A stretch of 43,689 nt of DNA from Halomonas saccharevitans (lineage in GTDB: Bacteria > Pseudomonadota > Gammaproteobacteria > Pseudomonadales > Halomonadaceae): assembly GCF_900116405.1 (NCBI RefSeq), contig NZ_FPAQ01000005.1, positions 78,604-122,292 of the forward strand. The letters are read 5' to 3'. The notes below the pieces were generated by a model. That model saw only the letters and a list, made by a program, of their open reading frames with translations, made no database searches and was not told the DNA's origin. Made by a program: the position numbers and the translations under genes. Below, in pieces: positions 17,598-27,449 of the stretch (its first letter is position 1; each line of letters begins with the position of its first letter).

Positions 17598-17729
17598 CGC
17601 CGGAACCTCGCCCGGGAGGCCAGGGTCACTGGAAGGACACATCGGCGACACGCGATCGTCATCGGGATGTCTCAGGCTGTCCCGAGCGTGTACTCCGACA
17701 CTACCGACCGGACATCAGGAGGATGGCCC

Positions 17730-18032
17730 ATGGATTTCCAGGCGTTGAAGGCCTTCGTGGCTCACCACGACAATTTCGAGATACGCGTGATCGGCCACGC
17801 CGGCAGCCGCTTCTACCAGGTCGAACTCGAGGATGTGGAGGGAAGCCGCCACATGCTGACGCGTGCCGGCAAGCCGATCCTGTTCCGCTCGCTGGACGAT
17901 GTCTACAACGAGCTCCGACGTGCCGGCATCCACCGTGCCTATCTCGTGCAGCAGGTGCCCCACGACGAGGTCATCGGGCGCGAGACGCACTACCACGACC
18001 CCTTGACCTCGCGCATGCCGCTGGTCTTCTGA
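17730..18032 (+). CDS. Small conserved-looking protein, possibly DUF6482-like (100 aa)
   Basis: The protein MDFQALKAFVAHHDNFEIRVIGHAGSRFYQVELED... has an alternating beta pattern, then a segment typical of small uncharacterised gammaproteobacterial proteins (GKPILFRSLDDVYNELRRAGI) and a His-containing tail (HDEVIGRETHYHDPLTSRMPLVF). It resembles, from memory, the DUF6482 type found in Halomonas and Pseudomonas; the assignment is tentative. CAGGAGG at 17716-17722 is ideally spaced for ATG 17730, so the longer in-frame start at 17667 is rejected. It has no membrane segment or signal peptide. Confidence 0.72.
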   Translation: MDFQALKAFVAHHDNFEIRVIGHAGSRFYQVELEDVEGSRHMLTRAGKPILFRSLDDVYNELRRAGIHRAYLVQQVPHDEVIGRETHYHDPLTSRMPLVF

Positions 18033-18045
18033 GCCAGCGATTGCT

Positions 18046-18066
18046 GACCGGCCTTTCGAGCCGGTC
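18046..18066. terminator. Possible terminator between convergent genes
   Basis: GACCGGC (18046-18052) pairs with GCCGGTC (18060-18066) around a 7-nt loop, between the ends of the 100-aa gene and the DCC protein. The flanking T-content is low, so the call is modest. Confidence 0.4.
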
Positions 18067-18073
18067 CTTCGAC

Positions 18074-18481
18074 TCAGCCCCTCGAGCCAGCCTTGCCCCG
18101 CCGTTGTAGCCAGCGCCCCAGGCGCAGACGACGGCGGGCGAACCAGCGGTATCCCGCATCCATCATTCCGCCGACCCCCGGCAGGGTGCTCAGCCAGACC
18201 AGTCGTCGATAGCCCAGCACCGCATAGAGCGCGCGGCTGGCGTCCATGCCCACGTACCAGCGTCCGTCCTCGTCGCGGACGTGCAGCCGCCCCATCATCG
18301 CCGCGAAGCTGCTGTCGAGGCGTTCGGCATCGAAGTCCGGCGCCTGGATATCCACCAGCTTGACGCGTTCACGGCGCGGATGACGCGATAGCCAGGCGAC
18401 CTCGCGCTGGCACAGCGGGCAGTGGCCGTCGTGAAAGAGGGTCACCGGGGCCCGGGCAAGGAGCGTGGCGCGGCGGCTCAT
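18074..18481 (-). CDS. DCC-motif thiol-disulfide oxidoreductase-like protein (DUF393)
   Basis: The 135-aa protein has the family signature FHDGHCPLCQREV with Cys21 and Cys24 in a D-x-x-C-x-x-C arrangement. It continues with a thioredoxin-like alpha/beta body (VKLVDIQAPDF, MGRLHVRDEDGRWYVGMDA) and a basic C-terminus. DUF393/YuxK proteins are predicted thiol oxidoreductases, but substrates are unknown. Its ATG overlaps the end of the upstream photolyase gene by 4 nt (ATGA), so the two are translationally coupled; this pairing suggests that it serves the photolyase or the same stress response. It has no signal peptide. Confidence 0.87.
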   Translation of the reverse strand: MSRRATLLARAPVTLFHDGHCPLCQREVAWLSRHPRRERVKLVDIQAPDFDAERLDSSFAAMMGRLHVRDEDGRWYVGMDASRALYAVLGYRRLVWLSTLPGVGGMMDAGYRWFARRRLRLGRWLQRRGKAGSRG

Positions 18482-20094
18482 GGCGTCGTCTCCTTGGCGG
18501 TGGTGGGGGCGTGGCGGGAGCCGGCATCGCCATAGCCCGCGCGGTGTTCCCCGGCGGGTGCATAGGCGGGCGCGGCATCGAGCTGTTCGAGAAAAGCGCC
18601 GGCCTGCTCACGCATGGTGGCGCGCTTGTCATCGCTCATCCGCGACAGGCTGCCGTAGATCAGCTTCATGCGCGGATTGGCGCCGAGGGTCTCGGCGTGG
18701 CGCTCGAGGAAGTCCCAGTAGAGGCTGTTGAACGGGCAGGCGTCGGGGCCCGTGACCTTTTTCGGGTCGAAGCGGCAGTGTTGGCAGTGATCCGACATGC
18801 GATCGATGTACTTGCCCGAGGCGCAGTAGGGCTTGGAGCCCATCAGCCCGCCGTCGGCGTGCAGCACCATCCCCAGGGTGTTGGGCAGCTCCACCCACTC
18901 GCAGGCGTCGGCGTAGACGGCCAGATACCAGTCGCAGAGCGCCTCGGGCGCTACGTCGCAGAGCAGCGCGAAGTTGCCGGTGACCATCAGCCGCTGGATG
19001 TGGTGGGCATAGGCGTGGTCGCGGGTCATCTCGATGGCGCGTCGCAGGCAGCGCATCTCGGTCTCGCCGTTCCAGAAGAAGCTCGGCAGGCCGCGGCTGG
19101 CGCCCAGGGTGTTGCTGCGCTTGTAGTCGGGCATGCGCGTCCAGTAGAGCCCGCGCACGTACTCCCGCCAGCCCAGCACCTGGCGGATGAAGCCCTCGAC
19201 GGCATTCAGCGGGGCGCGCCCCTCGGAGTATTCGCGCTCTACGGCCTCGCACACCTCGCGGGGCGAGAGCAGCCCGAGGTTGAGCGCCGCGGCGAGCCGA
19301 GAGTGATAGAGGAATGGTTCGCGGTCGCTGATGGCATCCTGGTAGCGCCCGAAGGCGGGCAGCAGGTGCTCGATGAAATGGCGCATGTCGACCAGGGCCT
19401 GGCGCCGCGTCACCGGCCAGTGGAAGCCCTCGAGGCTGCCGAAGTGCTCGCCGTAACGCTCGGCCACGAGCATGAGCACCGCCCGGGTGGTGGCGTCGTG
19501 GCGATGACGGGGTGGCTTCGGTACCGAGAAATCGGCCGGTAACGGCTCGCGGTTGTCGTGATCGAAGTTCCACTGGCCGCCGACGGGCTCGCCGTTTTCC
19601 ATCAAGAGACCGGTCTGGCGGCGCATCAGACGATAGAAGTGCTCCTGGCGCGGCGCCTTGCGGCCCCGGGCCCAGGCGTCGAATTCCTCGGGAGTGCTGA
19701 AGAAGCGATCGTCCTCGACGAGCCGCCAGGGCAGTTCGGCCTCGGCCCGCTCGCGCATCGCCTGCCACAGCCGCCATTCACCGGGGCGCACCGCGCGAAT
19801 CTCGTCGCAGCCATAGTGCGCGGCCAGCCGCTCGGCCTCACGGATCAGGTCCTGGGCGTTGTCGTCGTCTCCCAGGGCGCTGTAGTGCACGAAGCGGCCG
19901 CGCTCGCGTAGCGACTCGGCGAAGTGGCGCATGGCCGAGAAGATCAGCGCGATCTTCTGGGGGTGGTGGGGCACGTAGCTCGCCTCGGTGCCTACCTCGC
20001 ACAGGGCGACGATTGCCTCGTCCGGCAGGTCGCGCAGGGTGGCGAGGTCATGGCTCAGCTGGTCGCCGAGGACCAGGATCAGCGGTGTGGTCAT
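18478..20094 (-). CDS. Iron-sulfur cryptochrome/(6-4) photolyase-type protein
   Basis: The 538-aa protein begins LILVLGDQLSHDLATL and matches the bacterial FeS-BCP group (Agrobacterium PhrB type), which repairs (6-4) photoproducts in light using FAD. Four cysteines at 349, 437, 440 and 453 correspond, shifted by one, to the four 4Fe-4S ligands known in PhrB (350, 438, 441, 454). Other family segments are EHFYRLMRRQTGLLM, FIRQVLGWREYVRG and HHIQRLMVTGNFALL. The C-terminal ~40 residues are low-complexity. No SD is evident before ATG 20094 (CTAACTC upstream), which is odd. Downstream is the DCC protein, overlapping 4 nt; divergent to hemH across a promoter region with a TTGTACAA palindrome. Confidence 0.93.
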   Translation of the reverse strand: MTTPLILVLGDQLSHDLATLRDLPDEAIVALCEVGTEASYVPHHPQKIALIFSAMRHFAESLRERGRFVHYSALGDDDNAQDLIREAERLAAHYGCDEIRAVRPGEWRLWQAMRERAEAELPWRLVEDDRFFSTPEEFDAWARGRKAPRQEHFYRLMRRQTGLLMENGEPVGGQWNFDHDNREPLPADFSVPKPPRHRHDATTRAVLMLVAERYGEHFGSLEGFHWPVTRRQALVDMRHFIEHLLPAFGRYQDAISDREPFLYHSRLAAALNLGLLSPREVCEAVEREYSEGRAPLNAVEGFIRQVLGWREYVRGLYWTRMPDYKRSNTLGASRGLPSFFWNGETEMRCLRRAIEMTRDHAYAHHIQRLMVTGNFALLCDVAPEALCDWYLAVYADACEWVELPNTLGMVLHADGGLMGSKPYCASGKYIDRMSDHCQHCRFDPKKVTGPDACPFNSLYWDFLERHAETLGANPRMKLIYGSLSRMSDDKRATMREQAGAFLEQLDAAPAYAPAGEHRAGYGDAGSRHAPTTAKETTP

Positions 20095-20108
20095 GAGTTA
20101 GCCAGGAG

Positions 20109-20136
20109 TTGTACAAATGGTTGCCATAGTATAACT
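20109..20136. promoter_or_regulatory. Photolyase/hemH divergent control region with TGTACA motif
   Basis: On the plus strand TTGTACAAATG (20109-20119) lies before TATAAC (20130-20135); on the minus strand the same DNA offers a TATACT -10 (20128-20133) for the photolyase. The halves TGTACA (20110-20115) and AGTATA (20128-20133) are separated by 12 nt. As I recall, sites of class II LitR/CarH-type MerR photoregulators in Pseudomonas have TGTACA-like halves with a 12-nt gap, and this differs by one base. The exact 11-mer TTGTACAAATG recurs before the DASH photolyase at 33425. Operator function is inferred. Confidence 0.5.
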
Positions 20137-20238
20137 CGATTCCGCGTTGGTGCCCGTCGATGGTAGGCTTTACCCTGCATCGCACACCGCGATCCCCTTC
20201 ACCCGTGCTTCCACAAGTGCTATCACAAGGATGACCCC

Positions 20239-21327
20239 ATGGCCGCCTCCGAGACGCCGCTCGCCGCCTCCGACCACGACCAGCCCAGGGCGGACCGCCC
20301 GCCCCACGCTCCCGCCGATCATCCCGCCGTTGCGCGGGGCAAGGTGGGCGTGGTGCTGGCGAATCTCGGCACGCCGGATGCCACCGACTACTGGTCGATG
20401 CGCCGCTACCTGAGCGAGTTTCTTTCCGACAAGCGGGTCGTCGACTACCCCGACTGGAAGTGGCAGCCGCTGCTGCAGCTGATCATCCTCTCGCGCCGGC
20501 CGTTCAAGTCCGGCGAGGCCTATCGGGGGATCTGGAACACCGAGAAGAACGAGAGTCCGCTGCTGACCACCACTCGGGAGCAGACACGCAAGGTGGCCGA
20601 GGAGCTGACTGAACGCCACGGCGACAAGGTGGTGGTGGATTTCTGCATGCGCTACGGCAATCCCTCCACCGATAGCGTGCTGCGCCGTCTGCAGGCCGAG
20701 GGCTGTGAGCGAATACTCTTCTTCCCGCTCTACCCCCAGTACGCCGGGCCGACCACGGCCACCGCCAACGATCAGGCCTTTCGCACCCTGATGAAGCTCA
20801 AGTGGCAGCCGTCGCTGCGCACCGTGCCGGCCTACTTCGAACACCCCGCCTATCTCGACGCCCTGGCGAGCTCGGTACGCGAGGCTTATGAGGCCGCCGA
20901 GACGCCCCCGGAGGTGCTGGTGGCCTCCTACCATGGCGTGCCCAAGCGCTACCTGCTGGAGGGCGACCCCTACCACTGCCAGTGCCAGAAGACCACGCGC
21001 CTGCTGCGCGAGCGCCTGGGCTGGGACGAGCAGGCCGTGCAGACGGCCTTCCAGTCGAAGTTCGGTCCCGAGGAGTGGGTGGGGCCGGCCACCGTGGAGC
21101 ACGTCGCCGAGCTGGCCCGCCAGGGCAAGAAGCACATCGCGGTGGTCTCGCCGGCCTTCTCGGCCGACTGCGTGGAGACCCTCGAGGAGATCGAGGAGGA
21201 GATCCGCGACGCCTTCCTCGAGGCCGGCGGCGAGACCTTCACCTACATTCCCTGCCTGAACGCTCGCGACGATCACATCGCCGCGCTGCTCTCGGTGATC
21301 GAGAACGAGCTTGGCGGTTGGGTCTAG
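20239..21327 (+). CDS. hemH: Ferrochelatase
   Basis: The 362-aa enzyme inserts Fe2+ into protoporphyrin IX, the last step of haem synthesis. Signature elements are VGVVLANLGTPDA, the active-site SYHGVPKRYL with His232, a CQCQKTTRLL segment, and SPAFSADCVETLEEI with Glu313. Compared with typical bacterial HemH (about 320-340) it has an unusual Pro/Ala/Asp-rich N-terminal extension of about 34 residues. A downstream start is possible, but no in-frame ATG lies between residue 1 and the core. It is divergent from the photolyase gene; hemH next to photolyase genes is also seen in pseudomonads. It is convergent with the Mrp operon, with a 25-bp gap. Confidence 0.95.
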   Translation: MAASETPLAASDHDQPRADRPPHAPADHPAVARGKVGVVLANLGTPDATDYWSMRRYLSEFLSDKRVVDYPDWKWQPLLQLIILSRRPFKSGEAYRGIWNTEKNESPLLTTTREQTRKVAEELTERHGDKVVVDFCMRYGNPSTDSVLRRLQAEGCERILFFPLYPQYAGPTTATANDQAFRTLMKLKWQPSLRTVPAYFEHPAYLDALASSVREAYEAAETPPEVLVASYHGVPKRYLLEGDPYHCQCQKTTRLLRERLGWDEQAVQTAFQSKFGPEEWVGPATVEHVAELARQGKKHIAVVSPAFSADCVETLEEIEEEIRDAFLEAGGETFTYIPCLNARDDHIAALLSVIENELGGWV

Positions 21328-21352
21328 TGGCGCGCCGGCGCGGTGGCTGCGG

Positions 21353-21736
21353 TCACCGCTCCGGGTGTGGGACGGGCTTCTCGCCGACCTCCTCGCGATA
21401 GAGCTCCACGGGCTTGCCGAGGGTCTTGGGCACGTGCTTGAGCTTGAGGTGAAGGCCCGTCTTGGCCAGCAGGTGGGCGCTCACCGGTGCGGTGATGAAC
21501 AAAAACAGGGTGATCAGCATCTCCTGGATGATGGGTTCGCCCTGGGTGGTCGAGAAGTAGAGCATCGAGCTGATCAGGATGCAGCCGATCCCCAGGGTGG
21601 TCGCCTTGGTCGGCCCGTGCAGGCGCATGTAGAAGTCGCGCAGGTGGGCCATGCCCAGCGAGCCGATGAAGGCGAAGAGCCCCCCGGCGATCAGGAAGAA
21701 GGCGATGACGCCCTCGAGTATGACGAAGAAGTTCAT
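21353..21736 (-). CDS. mnhG: Mrp Na+/H+ antiporter subunit G (six-gene operon)
   Basis: The 127-aa membrane protein has three predicted helices and the subunit G core FIGSLGMAHLRDFYMRLHGPTKATTLG, then ILISSMLY and LFLFITAPVSAHLLAKTG. It is a small accessory subunit required for assembly and activity of the hetero-oligomeric antiporter. It is last in the minus-strand operon, 21 nt after mnhF. The soluble C-terminal tail (about 30 residues) ends KPVPHPER. Confidence 0.93.
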   Translation of the reverse strand: MNFFVILEGVIAFFLIAGGLFAFIGSLGMAHLRDFYMRLHGPTKATTLGIGCILISSMLYFSTTQGEPIIQEMLITLFLFITAPVSAHLLAKTGLHLKLKHVPKTLGKPVELYREEVGEKPVPHPER

Positions 21737-21757
21737 GATGGCTCCGACGTTGCTGGC

Positions 21758-22027
21758 CTATTCGATGATGTCACCGCGCAGGATGTACTTGCAGACCGCC
21801 ACCGTGCTGATGAAGCCGAGCATGGCGATCAGCAGGGCGGCCTCGAAATAGGTCTTGGTGTTCAGCCACAGACCCATCAGCACGATCAGCGCGATGGAGT
21901 TCACGTACATGGTGTCCAGCGCCAGGATTCGGTCGGGCATGTCGGGCCCCACCGTCAGCCGGTAGGCGTTCAGCAGGATGGACATCAGGATCAGGGTGAT
22001 GCTGATCTTCAGGGCGATGTCTAGCAT
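21758..22027 (-). CDS. mnhF: Mrp Na+/H+ antiporter subunit F (six-gene operon)
   Basis: The 89-aa protein has three predicted helices and the family motif RLTVGPDMPDRILALDTMYVNSIALIVLMG. Subunit F belongs to the small-subunit module (E-F-G) of the Mrp complex. It overlaps mnhE by 7 nt, an arrangement that implies translational coupling. Confidence 0.94.
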   Translation of the reverse strand: MLDIALKISITLILMSILLNAYRLTVGPDMPDRILALDTMYVNSIALIVLMGLWLNTKTYFEAALLIAMLGFISTVAVCKYILRGDIIE

Positions 22028-22518
22028 TCGTAGATCTCCTTCAGCGGCCGCTCGTAGCGCTCGCGTATGGTCTCGATCAGCGCGTCCTCATCCTCCATGT
22101 CGAGGGTATGGATCAGCAGCGACTTGCCGTCCATGCGCAGGTTGGCCGATACCGTGCCCGGGGTGAGGCTGATGGTGCTGGCCAGCAGGGTGATGGTGAA
22201 GCGCTCCTCCAGCATCAGCGGGTACTCGACGAAGGCCGGGCGCATGCGCTGGCGTGGGCTGATGATCAGCCAGGCCACCTGGATGTTGGCGATCAGGATG
22301 TCGACGAGCACGCGCGCCACGAAGCGCAGCAGCAGCCAGGGCCGCGCCACGTGGGGCTGGGCGTCCCAGAAGCGGTAGGTGGCCAGCGGAATGAGCAGGG
22401 CCAGCACTCCGCCCAGCAGGATCTGTCCCGGCGCGATGCTGCGAGCCATCAGCAGCCAGACGACCAGTAGCAGGATCGACAGCAGGGGTAGGGGGAGCCA
22501 GCGACGAGGCGTGATCAT
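22021..22518 (-). CDS. mnhE: Mrp Na+/H+ antiporter subunit E (six-gene operon)
   Basis: The 165-aa protein has two or three N-terminal membrane helices (LLSILLLVVWLLMARSIA, LLGGVLALLIPLATY) and the conserved cytoplasmic region with ANIQVAWLIISPRQRMRPAF and TLLASTISLTPGTVSANL. The [12 protein letters not shown] motif is typical of MnhE. Its ATG overlaps the mnhD stop by 4 nt. Confidence 0.94.
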   Translation of the reverse strand: MITPRRWLPLPLLSILLLVVWLLMARSIAPGQILLGGVLALLIPLATYRFWDAQPHVARPWLLLRFVARVLVDILIANIQVAWLIISPRQRMRPAFVEYPLMLEERFTITLLASTISLTPGTVSANLRMDGKSLLIHTLDMEDEDALIETIRERYERPLKEIYEC

Positions 22519-24023
22519 GGGGACTCTCCGGCATCAGACAGGACGGCACGCACCAGGACATCCGGGTCGGCCAGCTGGTCGGCGGTGGCGCGGGTATAGT
22601 CGCTGACCGGGCCCGCCAGGGCGACCAGCAGCGGCGAGGCGGCAAGCAGCCACCCGACCCCCAGCCAGCGCGAGCGCAAGAGTGCCTCGCCGCCGGCCTC
22701 GCCGTCGTGGCTGCGCCAGAACAGCGTCGAGCCGGCCCGGGAGAGGGCGACGAGGGTGACCAGGCCCGTGCCGAGCAGGATCGGCCACAGCCACGGCTGC
22801 TGCCAGGGCGCGGCGGCGTCGAGCAGCAGGGCCTTGCCGATGGCGCCCGACAGCGGCGGCAGGCCGGCCACCGCGATCGCCCCGACGAAGAACAGCCCGG
22901 CCAGCAGGCGGCCATCGCGCAGCGGACGTCCCTTGACCAGCCGCGTGCCCGCCTTGCCCCGCTGCAGGCCGATCATCTCGGCCAGCAGGAAGAGCGCGCC
23001 GGTGATCAGGGTGCTGTGCACCAGGTAGAAGAGCAGGGCGGAGACGGCCTCCGGCGAGCCCATGCCGATGCCGGCCAGCAGCGTGCCCACCGAGATGACC
23101 ACCAGGTAGGCCACCATCAGGCGCAGGTCGCGGGCGGCCAGCACGCCGATGCCGGCTATCACCATGGTCGCCAGCGACAGCCACCACACCCAGGGGCGCT
23201 CGAGGGCCTCCAGCACCCCGGCCTGCTCGCCGAAGATCAGCGAGTAGACCCGCAGGATGGCGTAGATGCCGACCTTGGTCATGATTGCGAAGAGCGCGGC
23301 GACCGGCGCCGGGGCGGCGGCATAGGCCCGTGGCAGCCAGAAGTAGAGCGGCAGGATGGCGGCCTTGAGGCCGAACACCACCAGCAGCATCAGGCCGCCC
23401 GCGGTGACCAGCCCCCTGTGTTCGGCGGGAAGCTCGGTCAGACGCACGGCCATGTCGGCCATGTTGAGGGTGCCGGTGGCGCCATACAGCACGCCCACGC
23501 TGATCAAGAACAGCGACGAGCCGACCAGGTTGAGCACCACGTAGTGCACCGCCGACTGGATCCGCGACTTGCCGCCGCCGTGGATCAGCAGCGCGTAGGA
23601 GGCCAGCAGCAGCACCTCGAAGAACACGAAGAGGTTGAACAGGTCGCCGGTCAGGAAGGCGCCGTTGATGCCCACTAGCTGCAGCTGGAAGAGGCCGTGG
23701 AAGTTGCTGCCGCGCTCGTCGTCGCCGGCGCAGGCGAAGATCACGCAGCCCAGCGCCAGCACCGAGGTGACCATGATCATCAGGGCCGAGAGGCGGTCGA
23801 GCACCAGCACGATGCCGAAGGGCGGCTGCCAGCCGCCCAGCGCGTAGTAGGTGACCTCGCCGCCGGCGGCTCGGGCCAGCATGACCATCGCCACCACGAC
23901 CAGCAGGGCGGTGGCCGCGACGCCCACCGTACGGTGGGTGCGCATGGCGCCGTGTCGGGTGCGCAGCAGGATCAGACCCACCACCAGCGGCAGGACGACT
24001 GGAAGAACGATCAGGTGCTGCAT
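22515..24023 (-). CDS. mnhD: Mrp Na+/H+ antiporter subunit D (six-gene operon)
   Basis: The 502-aa proton-translocating subunit is homologous to the complex I subunits NuoL/M/N and has about 14 membrane helices. The essential helix-5 glutamate is Glu136 in FVFFEVLLLASYALL, and the proton-antiporter core includes PLYFWLPRAYAAAPAPVAALFAIMTKVGIYAILR with its Lys. ATG 24023 overlaps the mnhC stop as TGATG; a GTG three bases upstream is the alternative. The last ~70 residues are a soluble or peripheral tail. Confidence 0.95.
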   Translation of the reverse strand: MQHLIVLPVVLPLVVGLILLRTRHGAMRTHRTVGVAATALLVVVAMVMLARAAGGEVTYYALGGWQPPFGIVLVLDRLSALMIMVTSVLALGCVIFACAGDDERGSNFHGLFQLQLVGINGAFLTGDLFNLFVFFEVLLLASYALLIHGGGKSRIQSAVHYVVLNLVGSSLFLISVGVLYGATGTLNMADMAVRLTELPAEHRGLVTAGGLMLLVVFGLKAAILPLYFWLPRAYAAAPAPVAALFAIMTKVGIYAILRVYSLIFGEQAGVLEALERPWVWWLSLATMVIAGIGVLAARDLRLMVAYLVVISVGTLLAGIGMGSPEAVSALLFYLVHSTLITGALFLLAEMIGLQRGKAGTRLVKGRPLRDGRLLAGLFFVGAIAVAGLPPLSGAIGKALLLDAAAPWQQPWLWPILLGTGLVTLVALSRAGSTLFWRSHDGEAGGEALLRSRWLGVGWLLAASPLLVALAGPVSDYTRATADQLADPDVLVRAVLSDAGESP

Positions 24024-24360
24024 CACCGGTGAGGCTCCTCTCGCTTGCGACCGTCGACGTGGTCATTGCCCAGCTCGCTGCGGGCGCGCATGGCCAGGAT
24101 GACCACGAAGGCCGTCATGGCGAAGCCGATCACGATGGCGGTCAGCACCAGTGCCTGGGGCAGGGGGTCGGCGAAATGGGACTGGCCATCGATGATCGCC
24201 GCGCCGCCGGTCGTCAGCCCGCCCATGGAGAACAGGAAGAGGTTCACCGCATAGGAGAGCAGGGTCAGCCCGACGACGACCGGGAAGGTCCGGCCGCGCA
24301 GCGTCAGGTAGAGCCCGCAGGCGGTCAGTACGCCGGTGGTGATGGCGTAGAGGCTTTCCA

Positions 24361-24361
<1 letters not shown>
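24023..24361 (-). CDS. mnhC: Mrp Na+/H+ antiporter subunit C (six-gene operon)
   Basis: The 112-aa NuoK-like subunit has three helices, with GLYLTLRGRTFPVVVGLTLLSYAVNLFLFSMG and the hallmark [23 protein letters not shown]. It starts by overlapping the mnhA stop (TGATG) and ends overlapping mnhD. The C-terminal tail is charged. Confidence 0.95.
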
Positions 24362-27189
<2,828 letters not shown>

Positions 27190-27449
27190 CGATCGGTCAT
27201 CCTGCGCGGGTTCGGAAACGGGGAGGGCGTCTGAATCACGCGCCCGGGGAACAGGATGAGGCAAGCGACGCTCGATCGCACCCCCGTCCCTGGGTCAAGG
27301 CCCCCCATGGTTTGGCTCCCTGCCACTTTAACGCAAAGCGAATTCTCCCGCTGCCTCCTTGCCTTTCAACACTTTGTCTCTCTAGAGTAGGGAACCTCAT
27401 CGAGGGGGCGCCGCCGTCGCGTGCTCCCTCGTCACAGGGAGGGTGGCCG
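27190..27449. promoter_or_regulatory. Divergent intergenic region between the two Mrp operons
   Basis: This 260-bp region must carry both Mrp promoters. On the plus strand TTGCCT (27359-27364), 18 bp and TAGAGT (27383-27388) form an acceptable sigma-70 promoter for the seven-gene operon, and the SD CAGGGAGGG precedes ATG 27450. I see no equally good promoter on the minus strand, and no clear operator palindrome. Control by Na+ or pH would have to act through this short segment. Confidence 0.45.
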
